The notes: generated by a model from the letters alone, not told the origin. DNA of 64,000 bases from Ignavibacteriales bacterium (GCA_016707285.1 JADJIA010000003.1:558001-622000); one strand, 5' to 3'; counted from the stretch's first letter, positions 38,091 through 47,795 are shown. Program-made: numbers and translations.

Positions 38091-40981
38091 TATCGGGGTT
38101 CAATTTATTCAGGTTTGTTAGAAGCGGTGCACTTTGTGTATCGCTTCTTTTGTTTGTTTCAGGTTGTGGAAAAACTGATTTTGATGAGGCGATTCATCAA
38201 GCCACACCTGCCGGTGATGAAATTTTTTCCGGGATAACAGACACCACATCCGCTGAGGATTTGTTTTCAGATGCTCCGGATCATTTTATAGATTCACTTT
38301 TGAGCAGCATGTCATTAGAGGACAAAGTGGGACAAATGTTGTTTCCTGCTGTTCAACCCGGGAGACAAACAAAAGATGAAATGGAGTCTAAACATTATAA
38401 AAACTACAAACCGGGTGGTTTTGTATTGTTTGGTTCAAGTATTACAAAAACAGCAAAAATGATCCGTGAACTTCAGGATGAATCTGAGATTCCTCTTCTG
38501 ATCTCAGAAGATTTTGAGCGAGGTCTTGCGATGAGAATTCCCGGATCAAAATCATACCCGTTCAACATGGCATTGGGTGCCGCCGATGCGCCTCTACTCG
38601 TTTATGAGATGGGTAAGAGGATTGCCACTGATTCAAAAATAATAGGTGTCCATTGGAACCTTGCCCCGGTACTCGACATCAATAACAACTCAGAAAACCC
38701 GATCATTAATGTAAGGTCATTTGGAGAAGATCCTGAACAGGTTGCCAATCTTGGGATCATGATGATGAAAGGTTTGCAGGCGGGAGGAATTCTCTCTTCA
38801 CTTAAACACTTCCCCGGACATGGAAACAGTTCTGTTGATTCCCATTCAGATCTTGCGGTGATAAAAGGGAGTAAAGAAGAATTTGAGAGGAACGAACTCT
38901 ACCCGTTCAAAAAGAATATCGACAAAGGTGCATTCTCGGTTATGGTAGGGCATTTGGGCATTGAGGCATATAATTTACAGGATACCCCGGCAACACTTTC
39001 CTACAGAATAGTTACTGAGTTATTGAGGAAAGAGTTAAAATTCAAAGGGATAATAAACACAGATGCCATGAGTATGAAAGCCATCTCAAAATATCATTCA
39101 CCCGGAGAGGCTGCGGTTCTTGCTGTTAATGCCGGGGTTGATGTAATAATGGCATCGCTTAGCACAATTGAGTCGTTTAATGCAATTTTAAACGAAGTCA
39201 GATCAGGGAGAATGAGTGAAGAGCGGATAAATCAGTCGGTCAGGAGGATAATTCAGGTTAAAAAGTGGCTTGGACTTTTCGAAAAAAGGTATGCCCCAAT
39301 GTCGGAAGTTGAAAAACTGATGAATGAAGATCAACTCGATGAGATTGGTAAAGACCTTGCGATCAGATCGATCACCCTTGTAAAAAACGATCCAAAGATA
39401 TTTCCTCTCGACAAAAAAACCAAATATCTCCACATAGTGGCGAAAGACGGAAAAGATTTTCCAAATGAGAAAATTTTTATTGAGGAGATTGAAAAGCGAA
39501 ATAAAAATATTGAGACCTGGCAATTACCTCAACAGCCGGATGCAACCGACCTGATCACCTTCAGGGAAAAGACAGAGGGATATAAGACTGTAATTGTGTC
39601 GGTTTATTTGCAGATCAGAAATTCGACCGGGCGGATAAATCTTGACAAAAATAAAGTGGACCTGATAAATTCTCTTGTCAAAAAAGGGAAAAAAGTTATT
39701 CTACTTGCCCACTCTCATCCGTATGCGCTTAAACATTTTCCTGAAGTTGATGTATTTGTTACCAATTACGGGGCTGAGTATGCGAGTGAGGTAGCCCTTG
39801 CCGCTTCAATTTTTGGTGAGCACAACATCTCCGGCAAATTGCCTGTCTCCGTCAAGGGAACAATCTATAAAAAAGGCGACGGGATTAATCTGTTAAAAGA
39901 AAAGGGCAAAACGTCCGGAAACGATAAAAAATTCAAAATAATTGATGAGCTGGTGCTAAAAGGAATCAGCGATTCTGTGTTTCCGGCTGCCTCAATTGCT
40001 ATTATCAAAGATGGAAAAATCTTTTATGAACAGGCTTATGGTAGATTCACTTACGACAAAGATTCTGATCCGGTAAAACTCAACTCTCTTTTTGATCTTG
40101 CCTCACTCACAAAAGTAACTGCAACCACTTTTGCCGTTATGAAACTTTATGAGGAAGGGAAAATAAATCTTGATTCTCCTGTTGAAAAGTATTTCCCCGA
40201 ATTTAAGGAAAAGTCAAAGGTTACGATAAAACATATTTTAACTCATTCGTCGGGATTACCTGCTTCAAAAGTTTATTATAAACTTGAACTTGAGGGGGAG
40301 GAGATAATCGCCGATATTTGTAATCAAAAACTTGAATATACACCCGGTTCAAAAACAGTTTATTCCGATCTGGGTATGATTATAATGGCGAAGGTGGTTG
40401 AGCGAATCAGCGGGAGAAGCTTTGAAGAATATCTTGCAGATCATTTGTGGACTCCACTTGGAATGACCCACACGATGTTTAAACCTGAGCTGCTCAACAG
40501 ACAGTTTTGTGTACCAACAGAGATAGATGACTACATAAGACACAGATTAATTCAGGGGACTGTCCACGATGAAAACTGTGAACTGCTGGGGGGTGTCTCC
40601 GGTCATGCAGGACTGTTCGCTTCGGCACAGGATATCTCAAAATATCTTTTGATGCTCCTTTCAGGGGGAATGTTTGAAGGACAAAAAATTCTTGAACCGG
40701 AAACAATCAAGAAATTTTGCACACGACAATCATCAAAATCATCCCGTGCACTTGGATGGGATACAAATCTAAAATTTGCCGGTATCGCAGGAAAGGGATT
40801 TTCGGAAGGGTCGTTTGGGCATACCGGATTTACAGGAACTTCAATTTGGGCTGATCTTGATAAAAGGTTTGCAATCATTCTTTTCACCAACCGTGTATAT
40901 CCAAGCAGAAAAAAAGAGGGGATAAGGGAGTTCAGAATCAGGTTCCATGAGTCTGTTTCTTCGCTTCTTTTATCAAAATAA
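38087..40981 (+). CDS. lipoprotein fusion of NagZ-like GH3 glucosaminidase and serine beta-lactamase-family hydrolase
   Basis: A 964-residue protein. A lipobox (LLLFVSGC) places it on a membrane facing the periplasm. Residues about 65-400 are a GH3 domain of the NagZ type: LKHFPGHGNSSVDSHSDL contains the Asp-His acid/base pair typical of NagZ, and INTDAMSMKAI holds the nucleophile aspartate. Residues about 415-600 match the GH3 C-terminal domain. From about 620 there is a class C-like serine hydrolase: DLASLTKVTATTF (S-x-x-K), TVYSDLGM (tyrosine motif), and GHTGFTGTS (H/K-T-G). In Bacillus, NagZ works with a separate beta-lactamase-fold MurNAc-peptide amidase (AmiE); here both activities may sit in one chain. 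Confidence 0.9.
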   Translation: MISGFNLFRFVRSGALCVSLLLFVSGCGKTDFDEAIHQATPAGDEIFSGITDTTSAEDLFSDAPDHFIDSLLSSMSLEDKVGQMLFPAVQPGRQTKDEMESKHYKNYKPGGFVLFGSSITKTAKMIRELQDESEIPLLISEDFERGLAMRIPGSKSYPFNMALGAADAPLLVYEMGKRIATDSKIIGVHWNLAPVLDINNNSENPIINVRSFGEDPEQVANLGIMMMKGLQAGGILSSLKHFPGHGNSSVDSHSDLAVIKGSKEEFERNELYPFKKNIDKGAFSVMVGHLGIEAYNLQDTPATLSYRIVTELLRKELKFKGIINTDAMSMKAISKYHSPGEAAVLAVNAGVDVIMASLSTIESFNAILNEVRSGRMSEERINQSVRRIIQVKKWLGLFEKRYAPMSEVEKLMNEDQLDEIGKDLAIRSITLVKNDPKIFPLDKKTKYLHIVAKDGKDFPNEKIFIEEIEKRNKNIETWQLPQQPDATDLITFREKTEGYKTVIVSVYLQIRNSTGRINLDKNKVDLINSLVKKGKKVILLAHSHPYALKHFPEVDVFVTNYGAEYASEVALAASIFGEHNISGKLPVSVKGTIYKKGDGINLLKEKGKTSGNDKKFKIIDELVLKGISDSVFPAASIAIIKDGKIFYEQAYGRFTYDKDSDPVKLNSLFDLASLTKVTATTFAVMKLYEEGKINLDSPVEKYFPEFKEKSKVTIKHILTHSSGLPASKVYYKLELEGEEIIADICNQKLEYTPGSKTVYSDLGMIIMAKVVERISGRSFEEYLADHLWTPLGMTHTMFKPELLNRQFCVPTEIDDYIRHRLIQGTVHDENCELLGGVSGHAGLFASAQDISKYLLMLLSGGMFEGQKILEPETIKKFCTRQSSKSSRALGWDTNLKFAGIAGKGFSEGSFGHTGFTGTSIWADLDKRFAIILFTNRVYPSRKKEGIREFRIRFHESVSSLLLSK

Positions 40982-41044
40982 TTGATAATCCCATTATTTT
41001 TTTAAATATTTGTTTAGTTGATTTTGAATTCTTGGAGAAATGTC

Positions 41045-41947
41045 TTGGAAACCGCCACTTTTAATAATGTTAAACCACTTTTACAAAGTTACACACTTGA
41101 TGGTGACTTGATTTTGTGTGTGTTTAAGTGCCCTCAAACAGGGCAAAAATTTGCTGCAATGACACACATCCCCCTAACGATAAATGAACCTGTTTTCAGG
41201 GGAAGTGAAGAGAGTGCTTTTAACAATATCAGACATGCACTGACCAGGATATTCCAAAAAGTAATCAACGGGAAATTTGGCAGCAGGGTGTTTGATGATG
41301 AAAAGTTTTTTGATACCCGTGCAATATTAAAAGATGAAGCACACACTCATAATGAAGAAGCGATTAACGCCGGAATTGTTAGAGCTTTTCTTTCAATTAG
41401 TTCCCATTTTGGATGGGACGAAAATACAGAGTCATGGTTTGCTCTGCAGTCGAGCGTTAGAAAAGAATATGGCTTTGAAAAAATATTGCGTGAAGGAAAG
41501 CCGGAAAATGATGTTGAAAAAGAATTTTTCAGTAAAGTCCTTCTTCTTGTTGCAGGAGCTGATGAAACTTTAAAAGAAATTGAAAAACTGTTCCTGTTCG
41601 ATTTTGTTTTTCCTGTACCCCACGACATAAGTGAAATTGCTTTACCGGACGGTATATCAAAAGAGGAGTGTGAATCGATTAAAAGATTTGAATTTAAAAA
41701 GGCTGCCATACTGTGTGCCTGGGCAATTGCTTTAACCGACAGAGAACTTGACCGCAGGGAAGCCGATTTTATTATGAAACTCGGGATCGATCTCGGAATG
41801 GATGAACTTTTAGTGATGAATATCTGTGAAACAGCGGGAAAGTTTGTTCTTGTTAAATATCTGGAACACCTTTCACTCAGTATTGATGATCGCGGAAGAG
41901 TTAGGAAAAAAGCAAAGGGAGATTTCACGGATCCTTTTGCTAAATGA
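41045..41947 (+). CDS. hypothetical protein, possible TerB-like helical C terminus
   Basis: The preferred start is TTG 41045, with GGAGA at 41034-41038; an in-frame TTG at 41018 would add nine residues. About 300 residues, no signal peptide or membrane segment. The N-terminal part (LLQSYTLDGDLILCVFKCPQTGQ, then FAAMTHIPLTIN) is beta-rich. The C-terminal part (KKAAILCAWAIALTDREL, DRREADFIMKLGIDLGM) is helical with an acidic D-R-E-L-D segment resembling TerB-like domains. That match is by eye and weak. It follows the NagZ fusion by 63 bases in the same direction and may be the last gene of that operon. Confidence 0.6.
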   Translation: METATFNNVKPLLQSYTLDGDLILCVFKCPQTGQKFAAMTHIPLTINEPVFRGSEESAFNNIRHALTRIFQKVINGKFGSRVFDDEKFFDTRAILKDEAHTHNEEAINAGIVRAFLSISSHFGWDENTESWFALQSSVRKEYGFEKILREGKPENDVEKEFFSKVLLLVAGADETLKEIEKLFLFDFVFPVPHDISEIALPDGISKEECESIKRFEFKKAAILCAWAIALTDRELDRREADFIMKLGIDLGMDELLVMNICETAGKFVLVKYLEHLSLSIDDRGRVRKKAKGDFTDPFAK

Positions 41948-41960
41948 AGAAGAAGCGGAA

Positions 41961-41996
41961 GAAGTCATCAGTAAATTTTTTAATGACTGATACTTC
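41961..41996 (+). terminator. weak terminator-like hairpin
   Basis: GAAGTCATCAGT (41961-41972) can pair imperfectly with ACTGATACTTC (41986-41996) around an AATTTTTT loop. No T run follows, so termination is uncertain; it separates two gene groups. Confidence 0.35.
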
Positions 41997-42034
41997 AATA
42001 TACTTTATACCAAATTATTGCTGACAACCCAAAT

Positions 42035-43339
42035 ATGAAATTTATATCGTCGTTCTTTGAATTGGAAAAGCACGGATCATCCATAAAAACGGAGATTCTT
42101 GCCGGTTTAACCACTTTTTTCACAATTTCTTATATTATTATTGTAAACCCCAAGGTGCTTGCAGTTGCAGGTATCCCCGAAGCTCCCACCATGGTCGCAA
42201 CTATCCTTGTGGCTTTTGTTGGAACATTTCTTACCGGAGTGTATGCAAAAAGACCTTTTGCAATTGCTCCATATATGGGGATGAATGCTTTCATTGCGTT
42301 TACTGTCGTCCAAATAATGGGGCATACCTGGCAAACGGCGATAGGTGCAATATTGATCAGTGGCATCATTTTGATAGTTGCCACAATTACAGGATTCAGA
42401 GGATGGTTATCAAAATCAATTCCACAATCCCTTAAAATAGCTTGTACCGTTGGAATTGGACTTTTCCTGACCTTCATCGGTCTGGTCAAATCGGGAATTA
42501 TTATCGGGGCTGAGAATCCTCCTGTGAGAATAGGACATTTTAATGAGCCGGAAGTTCTGATGGCCATTCTTGGTTTTATTGTTATGGCACTTTTGATGAT
42601 GAAAAAAGTAAAAGGAGCCATACTACTCGGGATTCTTTCAATTACTTTTATCGGGTTTGTCAGCGGACTTGAAGAATTACCCGCTGAGTGGGTTAGTCTC
42701 CCACCCGATATTTCTCCAATCTTTTGGCAGTTTGATCTGGTGGGGGCATTACAGTGGAGTTTTGCTTCTGTAATATTAACAATAGTTGTAATGGACATCG
42801 TTGATACCATCGGAACTCTTATGGCACTTTCGATGGTGGGGAAATTCCTGAATGAAAAAGGAGAACTTCCTGAAGTTGAAAAACCGATGCTTAGTGATGC
42901 GATTGCAACCACCGTTGCCGGTCTGTTGGGAACAACAACTGCGGGAACTTATATCGATTCAGCAACAGGAATTGAAGCTGGAGGAAAAACTGGATTAACC
43001 GCAGTGGTAACATCAATCATGTTTCTACTTACTCTTTTTCTGTCACCTTTTATTTCTTCAATTCCGGCTTATGCATATGCACCTGCACTTATGGTGGTTG
43101 GTTTGCTTATGATGGGAATGGTTACACAACTCGATTTTACAGACCTCAGCGAGGCAGTACCCGTTTTTGTTACTATAGTTCTCATGGCTTTTAGTTATAA
43201 TATCGGTATAGGAATGACAGGTGGATTTATTGTTTACATCATATTTAAGCTTGCTGCTCGAAAAAGTTCCGATATTTCACTCGGGATGTGGGTACTGGGT
43301 ATAATTTCATTGATATTGTTTATTATTTACCCTTACTGA
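42035..43339 (+). CDS. NCS2-family purine permease (AzgA-like)
   Basis: A 434-residue nucleobase transporter. The N-terminal segment ILAGLTTFFTISYIIIVNP and the conserved KRPFAIAPYMGMNAFIAF, followed by QSLKIACTVGIGLFLTFIGL and the late TTTAGTYIDSATGIEAGGKT, are hallmarks of the AzgA branch that imports adenine, guanine and hypoxanthine. About twelve to fourteen membrane helices. It is 14 bases upstream of era, so it is probably part of that operon although unrelated in function. No PurR-type or riboswitch-like leader was recognised in the 87-base gap upstream. Confidence 0.92.
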   Translation: MKFISSFFELEKHGSSIKTEILAGLTTFFTISYIIIVNPKVLAVAGIPEAPTMVATILVAFVGTFLTGVYAKRPFAIAPYMGMNAFIAFTVVQIMGHTWQTAIGAILISGIILIVATITGFRGWLSKSIPQSLKIACTVGIGLFLTFIGLVKSGIIIGAENPPVRIGHFNEPEVLMAILGFIVMALLMMKKVKGAILLGILSITFIGFVSGLEELPAEWVSLPPDISPIFWQFDLVGALQWSFASVILTIVVMDIVDTIGTLMALSMVGKFLNEKGELPEVEKPMLSDAIATTVAGLLGTTTAGTYIDSATGIEAGGKTGLTAVVTSIMFLLTLFLSPFISSIPAYAYAPALMVVGLLMMGMVTQLDFTDLSEAVPVFVTIVLMAFSYNIGIGMTGGFIVYIIFKLAARKSSDISLGMWVLGIISLILFIIYPY

Positions 43340-43353
43340 CATAGAGGAGCAGC

Positions 43354-44292
43354 ATGGAAAACGAGAAAGGAAGTGATGTCATGACAACCAAAGCCGGTTA
43401 TGTTACAATTCTGGGAGCCCCAAATGCGGGGAAAAGCACACTCATGAATGCTCTTCTCGGTGAGAAGATATCGATTATAACATCAAAACCCCAGACTACG
43501 AGGAAACGGGTGCTCGGTATTCTTTCCGGAGAAAATTATCAGATTATCTTTCTTGACACCCCCGGTATCCTCGAACCGAAGTATAAACTTCAAGAAAAGA
43601 TGATGGAATATGTAAATATTTCGTTGCAGGATGCCGATATAATTGTCTGGTTGCACGATGCTCAGGCACCCCCACATTCAGAAGAAGATTCTGCTATTGG
43701 TCAGATATTAAAACTTGTAAAAAAACAGAATGTTCCCAAGATTGCTTGTGTTAACAAAATTGATATCGATGAACAAAAAACAATAACAAGTATTGAATAT
43801 TTTGAAGAAACCAAAAAATTTGACAAGGTAATCCCAATATCCGCACTTGCAAAAGTGAATCTTGATATAATCAAAGAGTTTTTTATTGAAAACCTTCCGG
43901 AACACCCAAAATATTATCCTGAAGACGATCTCTCCGATGAAAATGAAAGATTTTTTGTTTCTGAAATAATCAGAGAAACCATCCTCGAATTGTATGAAAA
44001 AGAGGTACCATACAGTTGCGAAGTGGTGATTGATGATTTTAAGGAACGGGAAGGAAGGAAAGATTTTATAGCGGCTATGATTTATGTTGAGCGCGATTCT
44101 CAAATTGGAATCATTATCGGTAAACGAGGCTCCATGATAAAAATTCTTGGTGAAAAGGCAAGAACTGCGATTGAGTCATTTTTAGGCAGGGAAGTTTACC
44201 TCGACATCAGAGTTAAGGTGAGACCCAATTGGCGGAGTGATGACAGACTGCTCAGGCATTTTGGTTATTCACACGATGAAGTGGATCAATAA
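43354..44292 (+). CDS. era: GTPase Era
   Basis: Era is an essential GTPase that binds 16S rRNA near its 3' end during small-subunit maturation. The 312-residue protein has the G1 loop LGAPNAGKSTLMNALLG, the switch KPQTTRKRVLGI, G3 FLDTPGI, G4 CVNKID and the SALAKVN G5 loop. The KH-type RNA-binding domain follows, with IGIIIGKRGSMIKILGEKAR. ATG 43354 is preceded by AGGAG, favouring it over the in-frame ATG at 43381 that would match the usual family start. It is followed five bases later by a drug/metabolite permease gene. Confidence 0.96.
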   Translation: MENEKGSDVMTTKAGYVTILGAPNAGKSTLMNALLGEKISIITSKPQTTRKRVLGILSGENYQIIFLDTPGILEPKYKLQEKMMEYVNISLQDADIIVWLHDAQAPPHSEEDSAIGQILKLVKKQNVPKIACVNKIDIDEQKTITSIEYFEETKKFDKVIPISALAKVNLDIIKEFFIENLPEHPKYYPEDDLSDENERFFVSEIIRETILELYEKEVPYSCEVVIDDFKEREGRKDFIAAMIYVERDSQIGIIIGKRGSMIKILGEKARTAIESFLGREVYLDIRVKVRPNWRSDDRLLRHFGYSHDEVDQ

Positions 44293-44297
44293 CAGGA

Positions 44298-45224
44298 ATG
44301 AATCGTTCAAGATTAATGGAATTTAAGGCGGAATTAATCCTTATTCTGCTCACAGCAATTTGGGGAGGCACATTTGCGTTGATAAAAGGTGCGCTTGATT
44401 ATGCCTCCCCTCTCGTTTTTGTAAGCATAAGATTTGGAATCGCAGCACTAATTCTTTTACCCTTTGTTTATAAACAGTTTAAAGGACTCACCAGACAACA
44501 AATTCTCGATGGACTTTTAATTGGATGGTGGTTTTTCCCCGGATTTATTCTCCAGACTGTGGGATTGCAATACACCACTGCCTCGAAATCAGCTTTTATA
44601 ACCGGTACATTTGTAATTTTTACACCGATTGCCCAAATGGTAATTATGAAAAAATTGCCAACTCTTGTGAACACCATTGGAATTGGGATTGCCGGGGTGG
44701 GTATTCTGCTCCTGTCGAGCGGGGATGGTGATGTAGTTTCGGTGCTCTCAGAACTTGGCAGCACTTTTAATTTTGGTGATCTGCTTACTCTCATCTGTGC
44801 CATGTCATTCAGTATTTACATAGTATATCTTGATGTTGTCACAAAACGGAATAACTATCTCTACGCAACATTTTCACAACTTGCGTTTACAACAGTGGCT
44901 GCTCTTATACTGATGCCCGTCTTCCATTTTACCGGTGTTGAGCGGGTGATGTTTGAGTTAAATAATGAGCTGATCTTCGCATTTATTTACACAATATTTT
45001 TTGCAACCCTCTTCAACATCACGATGATGACAAAATACCAAAAAGAGGTTCCACCGGTAAAAGCTGCGATTCTTTACTCTTTTGAACCAATATTTGCTGC
45101 ATTAATAGCTTATCTGCTGCTTGATGAAAGGTTTACAACTCTTGGATTTATCGGTGCCACGATAATTTTCACAGGATTGATAATTACCGAAGTGTTCAGG
45201 AAGGAGGAGACAGCAGATGGTTAG
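44298..45224 (+). CDS. EamA/DMT-superfamily transporter
   Basis: A 308-residue membrane protein with ten helices in two EamA repeats. The first repeat starts LILILLTAIWGGTFALIKGAL and the second starts at about residue 155 (FGDLLTLICAMSFSIYIVYLD). PVKAAILYSFEPIFAALIAYLLLDERF is the family's conserved C-terminal segment. The substrate cannot be predicted. It overlaps the acylphosphatase gene by eight bases and lies five bases after era. Confidence 0.9.
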   Translation: MNRSRLMEFKAELILILLTAIWGGTFALIKGALDYASPLVFVSIRFGIAALILLPFVYKQFKGLTRQQILDGLLIGWWFFPGFILQTVGLQYTTASKSAFITGTFVIFTPIAQMVIMKKLPTLVNTIGIGIAGVGILLLSSGDGDVVSVLSELGSTFNFGDLLTLICAMSFSIYIVYLDVVTKRNNYLYATFSQLAFTTVAALILMPVFHFTGVERVMFELNNELIFAFIYTIFFATLFNITMMTKYQKEVPPVKAAILYSFEPIFAALIAYLLLDERFTTLGFIGATIIFTGLIITEVFRKEETADG

Positions 45225-45489
45225 AGCACATATGGTTGTCTCCGGCTTTGTTCAGGGTGTTGGTTACAGGTATTTTATATACCGTGAGGCAGTGGCTGTT
45301 GGTGTAACAGGTTTTGTTAAAAATTTATGGTCGGGTGAAGTTGAGATCATTGCAGAGGGGGAAGAGTGGCAGATCGAAACACTTTATGAAAAGGCAAAGA
45401 TTGGTCCCTCCCGTTCAAGGGTTACATCGGTAAATATTATTAAAGACAGTTCAAAAAATGAATTCACAAAATTTGAGATAAGACATTGA
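45217..45489 (+). CDS. acyP: acylphosphatase
   Basis: A 90-residue cytoplasmic enzyme that hydrolyses carboxyl-phosphate bonds. The phosphate loop [15 protein letters not shown] with its catalytic arginine and [13 protein letters not shown] with the catalytic asparagine are both present. Length is typical. The ATG at 45217 is preceded by GGAGGAGA inside the end of the upstream gene, which supports the start. The gene overlaps ispF by four bases. Confidence 0.95.
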   Translation: MVRAHMVVSGFVQGVGYRYFIYREAVAVGVTGFVKNLWSGEVEIIAEGEEWQIETLYEKAKIGPSRSRVTSVNIIKDSSKNEFTKFEIRH

Positions 45490-45980
45490 AATTTAGAATT
45501 GGAAATGGATATGATGTTCATCAACTTATTGAAGGGAGAAAGCTTATTCTCGGAGGAGTTGAAATTCCTTCGGAAAAAGGGCTTTTAGGGCACTCTGATG
45601 CGGATGTCCTTCTTCATGCAATTATGGATGCGATGCTTGGTGCACTCTCTCTTGGAGATATCGGAAAACATTTTCCCGACACAGACAAAGACTACAAAGA
45701 TATCGACAGCAAATTGCTTCTACAAAAGGCAATTGAGCTTGTTAAAGAACGAGGTTATCAGGTTGTAAATTGTGATTCGGTACTCGTTCTTGAAAAACCT
45801 AAAATTGCGCCGTATGTTCACCTCATGAAAAAAACCATCTCGGGCATTATTGGATGTGGTGAAGATGATATCTCAATTAAAGCAACAACTTCGGAGAAAC
45901 TGGGTTTTATTGGCAGGGAAGAGGGTGCTGTTGCTTATGCGGTTGTTCTACTTCAGACTTTAGAAACTCGAGAGACTTGA
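45486..45980 (+). CDS. ispF: 2-C-methyl-D-erythritol 2,4-cyclodiphosphate synthase
   Basis: IspF forms the cyclic diphosphate of the non-mevalonate isoprenoid pathway. The start is TTG 45486, overlapping the acyP stop (TTGA). The zinc-site residues are visible in NGYDVHQL and [19 protein letters not shown]; the ligand loop IGKHFPDTD, the KPKIAPYV strand and [17 protein letters not shown] follow. At 164 residues it is slightly longer than usual: the normal end is near YAVVLLQ, and the last few residues (TLETRET) are read from the intergenic GAGACTTGA repeat. Other MEP-pathway genes are not in the window. Confidence 0.95.
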   Translation: MKFRIGNGYDVHQLIEGRKLILGGVEIPSEKGLLGHSDADVLLHAIMDAMLGALSLGDIGKHFPDTDKDYKDIDSKLLLQKAIELVKERGYQVVNCDSVLVLEKPKIAPYVHLMKKTISGIIGCGEDDISIKATTSEKLGFIGREEGAVAYAVVLLQTLETRET

Positions 45981-46092
45981 GAGACTTGAGAGACTTTAGA
46001 AACTTGAGAGACTTGAGTAAATCGAGCAACTATTAACTCAAGTACTCAAGTCACTCAAGTACTCAAGTCACTCAAGTACTCAAGTTTCTCAA
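45960..46092. repeat. inverted pair of short tandem-repeat arrays between ispF and lnt
   Basis: The left array (45960-46019) repeats GAGACTTGA, and the right array (46036-46092) repeats CTCAAGTACTCAAGTCA, its inverse. ACTTGAGT (46011-46018) and ACTCAAGT (46036-46043) are perfectly complementary around a 17-base loop, so the whole can fold as a long imperfect hairpin. The left array begins inside the ispF coding end; the right array ends 20 bases before the lnt ATG. Confidence 0.88.
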
Positions 46093-46112
46093 ACAATTAA
46101 AACAGATTAAAA

Positions 46113-47783
46113 ATGATTAAATTTTTTAGAAGTATTCCAAAAACTCCTGATGAGAAATTAGCTTTAAGAAACGACAGATTCCTTCTGATTCTGGCGGGTG
46201 TGCTGACAGGTTTTGCGTTCCCTCCAATCCCTTTCCCCGTCACTGCGTTTTTTGCTCTGGTTCCTCTGCTTATGGTTTTAAACAGGAGAGAGAAACTGAT
46301 TGATCTGAACAGAGCTGCCTATTTTTATGGGTTTGTTACAGGGATTATTTCACTCTACTGGGTTGGGGCTTACACTGTCGCAAAAGATCCTTTTCTTATG
46401 GCAGGCGGGGGATTGACGATTTTTGCAAATCCCATCTTTTTTATCATCCCCACCACACTTTATTATGGAATATCAAGATTTGGTAATATCGGGAAACAAA
46501 ACGCCATTTGGTTTTTACCATTCTTCTGGGCATCCTATGAATATTTTTATATGAATATTGACCTGAATTTTCCATGGATTACTCTGTCAAACACAATGGC
46601 AAACTTTCCGGTTTTCTTCAAAATTGCGAATGTAATTGGTCCTCTTGGTATGACAGTTGTTTTGCTGTTCATCAATATTTTCATTTTTAAGATTTGGACA
46701 GCCTGGAAAGCTGAAAAGAAGATTGACAGATTTGCTGTTCGCCTTTTATACCCGTTTCTTTTGATTCCATTGTTATATGGGATATTTTCAACTGATACCA
46801 CACCGCCAAAAGAGACTCTTAGGGTTGGGTTAATTCAACCAAATCTTGACCCGTATAAAAAATGGGCCGGGGGTAATCTTGATGAGATAATTGACAACTA
46901 TTTTGATCTGACCAGTAAGGCTGTGAAGGATGGAGCGCGTATTGTGATGTGGCCCGAAACCGCTTTACCTGTATATCTGCTAAATGGGCAGTATGATGCA
47001 CAAGTTTTGAAAATCCATAATCTTGTTGACAGTTTAAACATACATCTGATGACCGGAATGCCTCACATGAAGATTTTTCAATCGAGTGATCGCCTGCCAC
47101 CTGATGCCAAAACATTCCCGGACTCAAAGATCAGATATGGCTCTTATAATTCTGTTCTTCTTTTTTCTCCCGGGGACAGGGTAATTCAACAATATGGGAA
47201 AGTGAAATTAGTGCCTTTTGGAGAGAGAACACCATATATTGATCAGATTCCTGTGCTTGGCGATTTACTAAAGTGGGGAGTTGGGATAAGCAGCTGGAAT
47301 GTTGGACAGGATACCACAGTTTTCAAAGCTGTCTTAAAGACTTCACTAACAGAAAGAGAAGTTAAGATCGGGGCATTGGTTTGTTTTGAATCTGTGTTTC
47401 CATATTATGCTTCTGAACTAACAAACAGAGGTGCTGAATTTTTCACAGTGATTACCAACGACAGTTGGTATGGCAACACTTCGGGTCCATATCAGCACAA
47501 AGAATTTTCCACTTTAAGGGCAATTGAGAACAACAGAGCAGTGGTAAGAGCAGCAAACGGGGGGATATCATGCCTGATTACCGCCGATGGAAAAACCATT
47601 TCTTCAACGAAGATGTATGAATCAGCTGTTTTGGTTGTTGATGTACCTCTCCAAAGTGGTGAAACTGTGTTTGTTAAAACTTCCTCTGTTTTTCCGTATA
47701 TTTGCTACGGAATTTCTCTTTTTGCAGTTATATTCTGGATAGTTGGAATAATTGAAAAAAAGAGGATAAAAGAGAAAAAATAA
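46113..47783 (+). CDS. lnt: apolipoprotein N-acyltransferase
   Basis: Lnt adds the third acyl chain to lipoproteins in the inner membrane. The 556-residue protein has an N-terminal block of about seven helices (FAFPPIPFPVTAFFALVPL is typical) and a nitrilase domain from about residue 235 (LRVGLIQPNLDPYKKW). The catalytic triad segments are MWPETALPVY (glutamate), YGKVKLVPFGERTPY (lysine) and GALVCFESVFPYYA (cysteine). A last helix ends the protein (YICYGISLFAVIFWIVGII). The presence of several lipoproteins in the window is consistent. It heads a five-gene run to 52044. The upstream repeat hairpin leaves little room for a separate promoter. Confidence 0.95.
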   Translation: MIKFFRSIPKTPDEKLALRNDRFLLILAGVLTGFAFPPIPFPVTAFFALVPLLMVLNRREKLIDLNRAAYFYGFVTGIISLYWVGAYTVAKDPFLMAGGGLTIFANPIFFIIPTTLYYGISRFGNIGKQNAIWFLPFFWASYEYFYMNIDLNFPWITLSNTMANFPVFFKIANVIGPLGMTVVLLFINIFIFKIWTAWKAEKKIDRFAVRLLYPFLLIPLLYGIFSTDTTPPKETLRVGLIQPNLDPYKKWAGGNLDEIIDNYFDLTSKAVKDGARIVMWPETALPVYLLNGQYDAQVLKIHNLVDSLNIHLMTGMPHMKIFQSSDRLPPDAKTFPDSKIRYGSYNSVLLFSPGDRVIQQYGKVKLVPFGERTPYIDQIPVLGDLLKWGVGISSWNVGQDTTVFKAVLKTSLTEREVKIGALVCFESVFPYYASELTNRGAEFFTVITNDSWYGNTSGPYQHKEFSTLRAIENNRAVVRAANGGISCLITADGKTISSTKMYESAVLVVDVPLQSGETVFVKTSSVFPYICYGISLFAVIFWIVGIIEKKRIKEKK

Positions 47784-47795
47784 ATCGAGGCAGTG

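Noticed and set aside
41347..42912. Long minus-strand open frames (193 and 260 residues)
   Set aside because: They are shadows opposite the TerB-like and NCS2 permease genes, which have family motifs in the plus frame.
45960..46092. Replication origin or iteron cluster
   Set aside because: The repeats are degenerate, lie inside an operon, overlap a coding end, and no dnaA, rep or parA gene is near.
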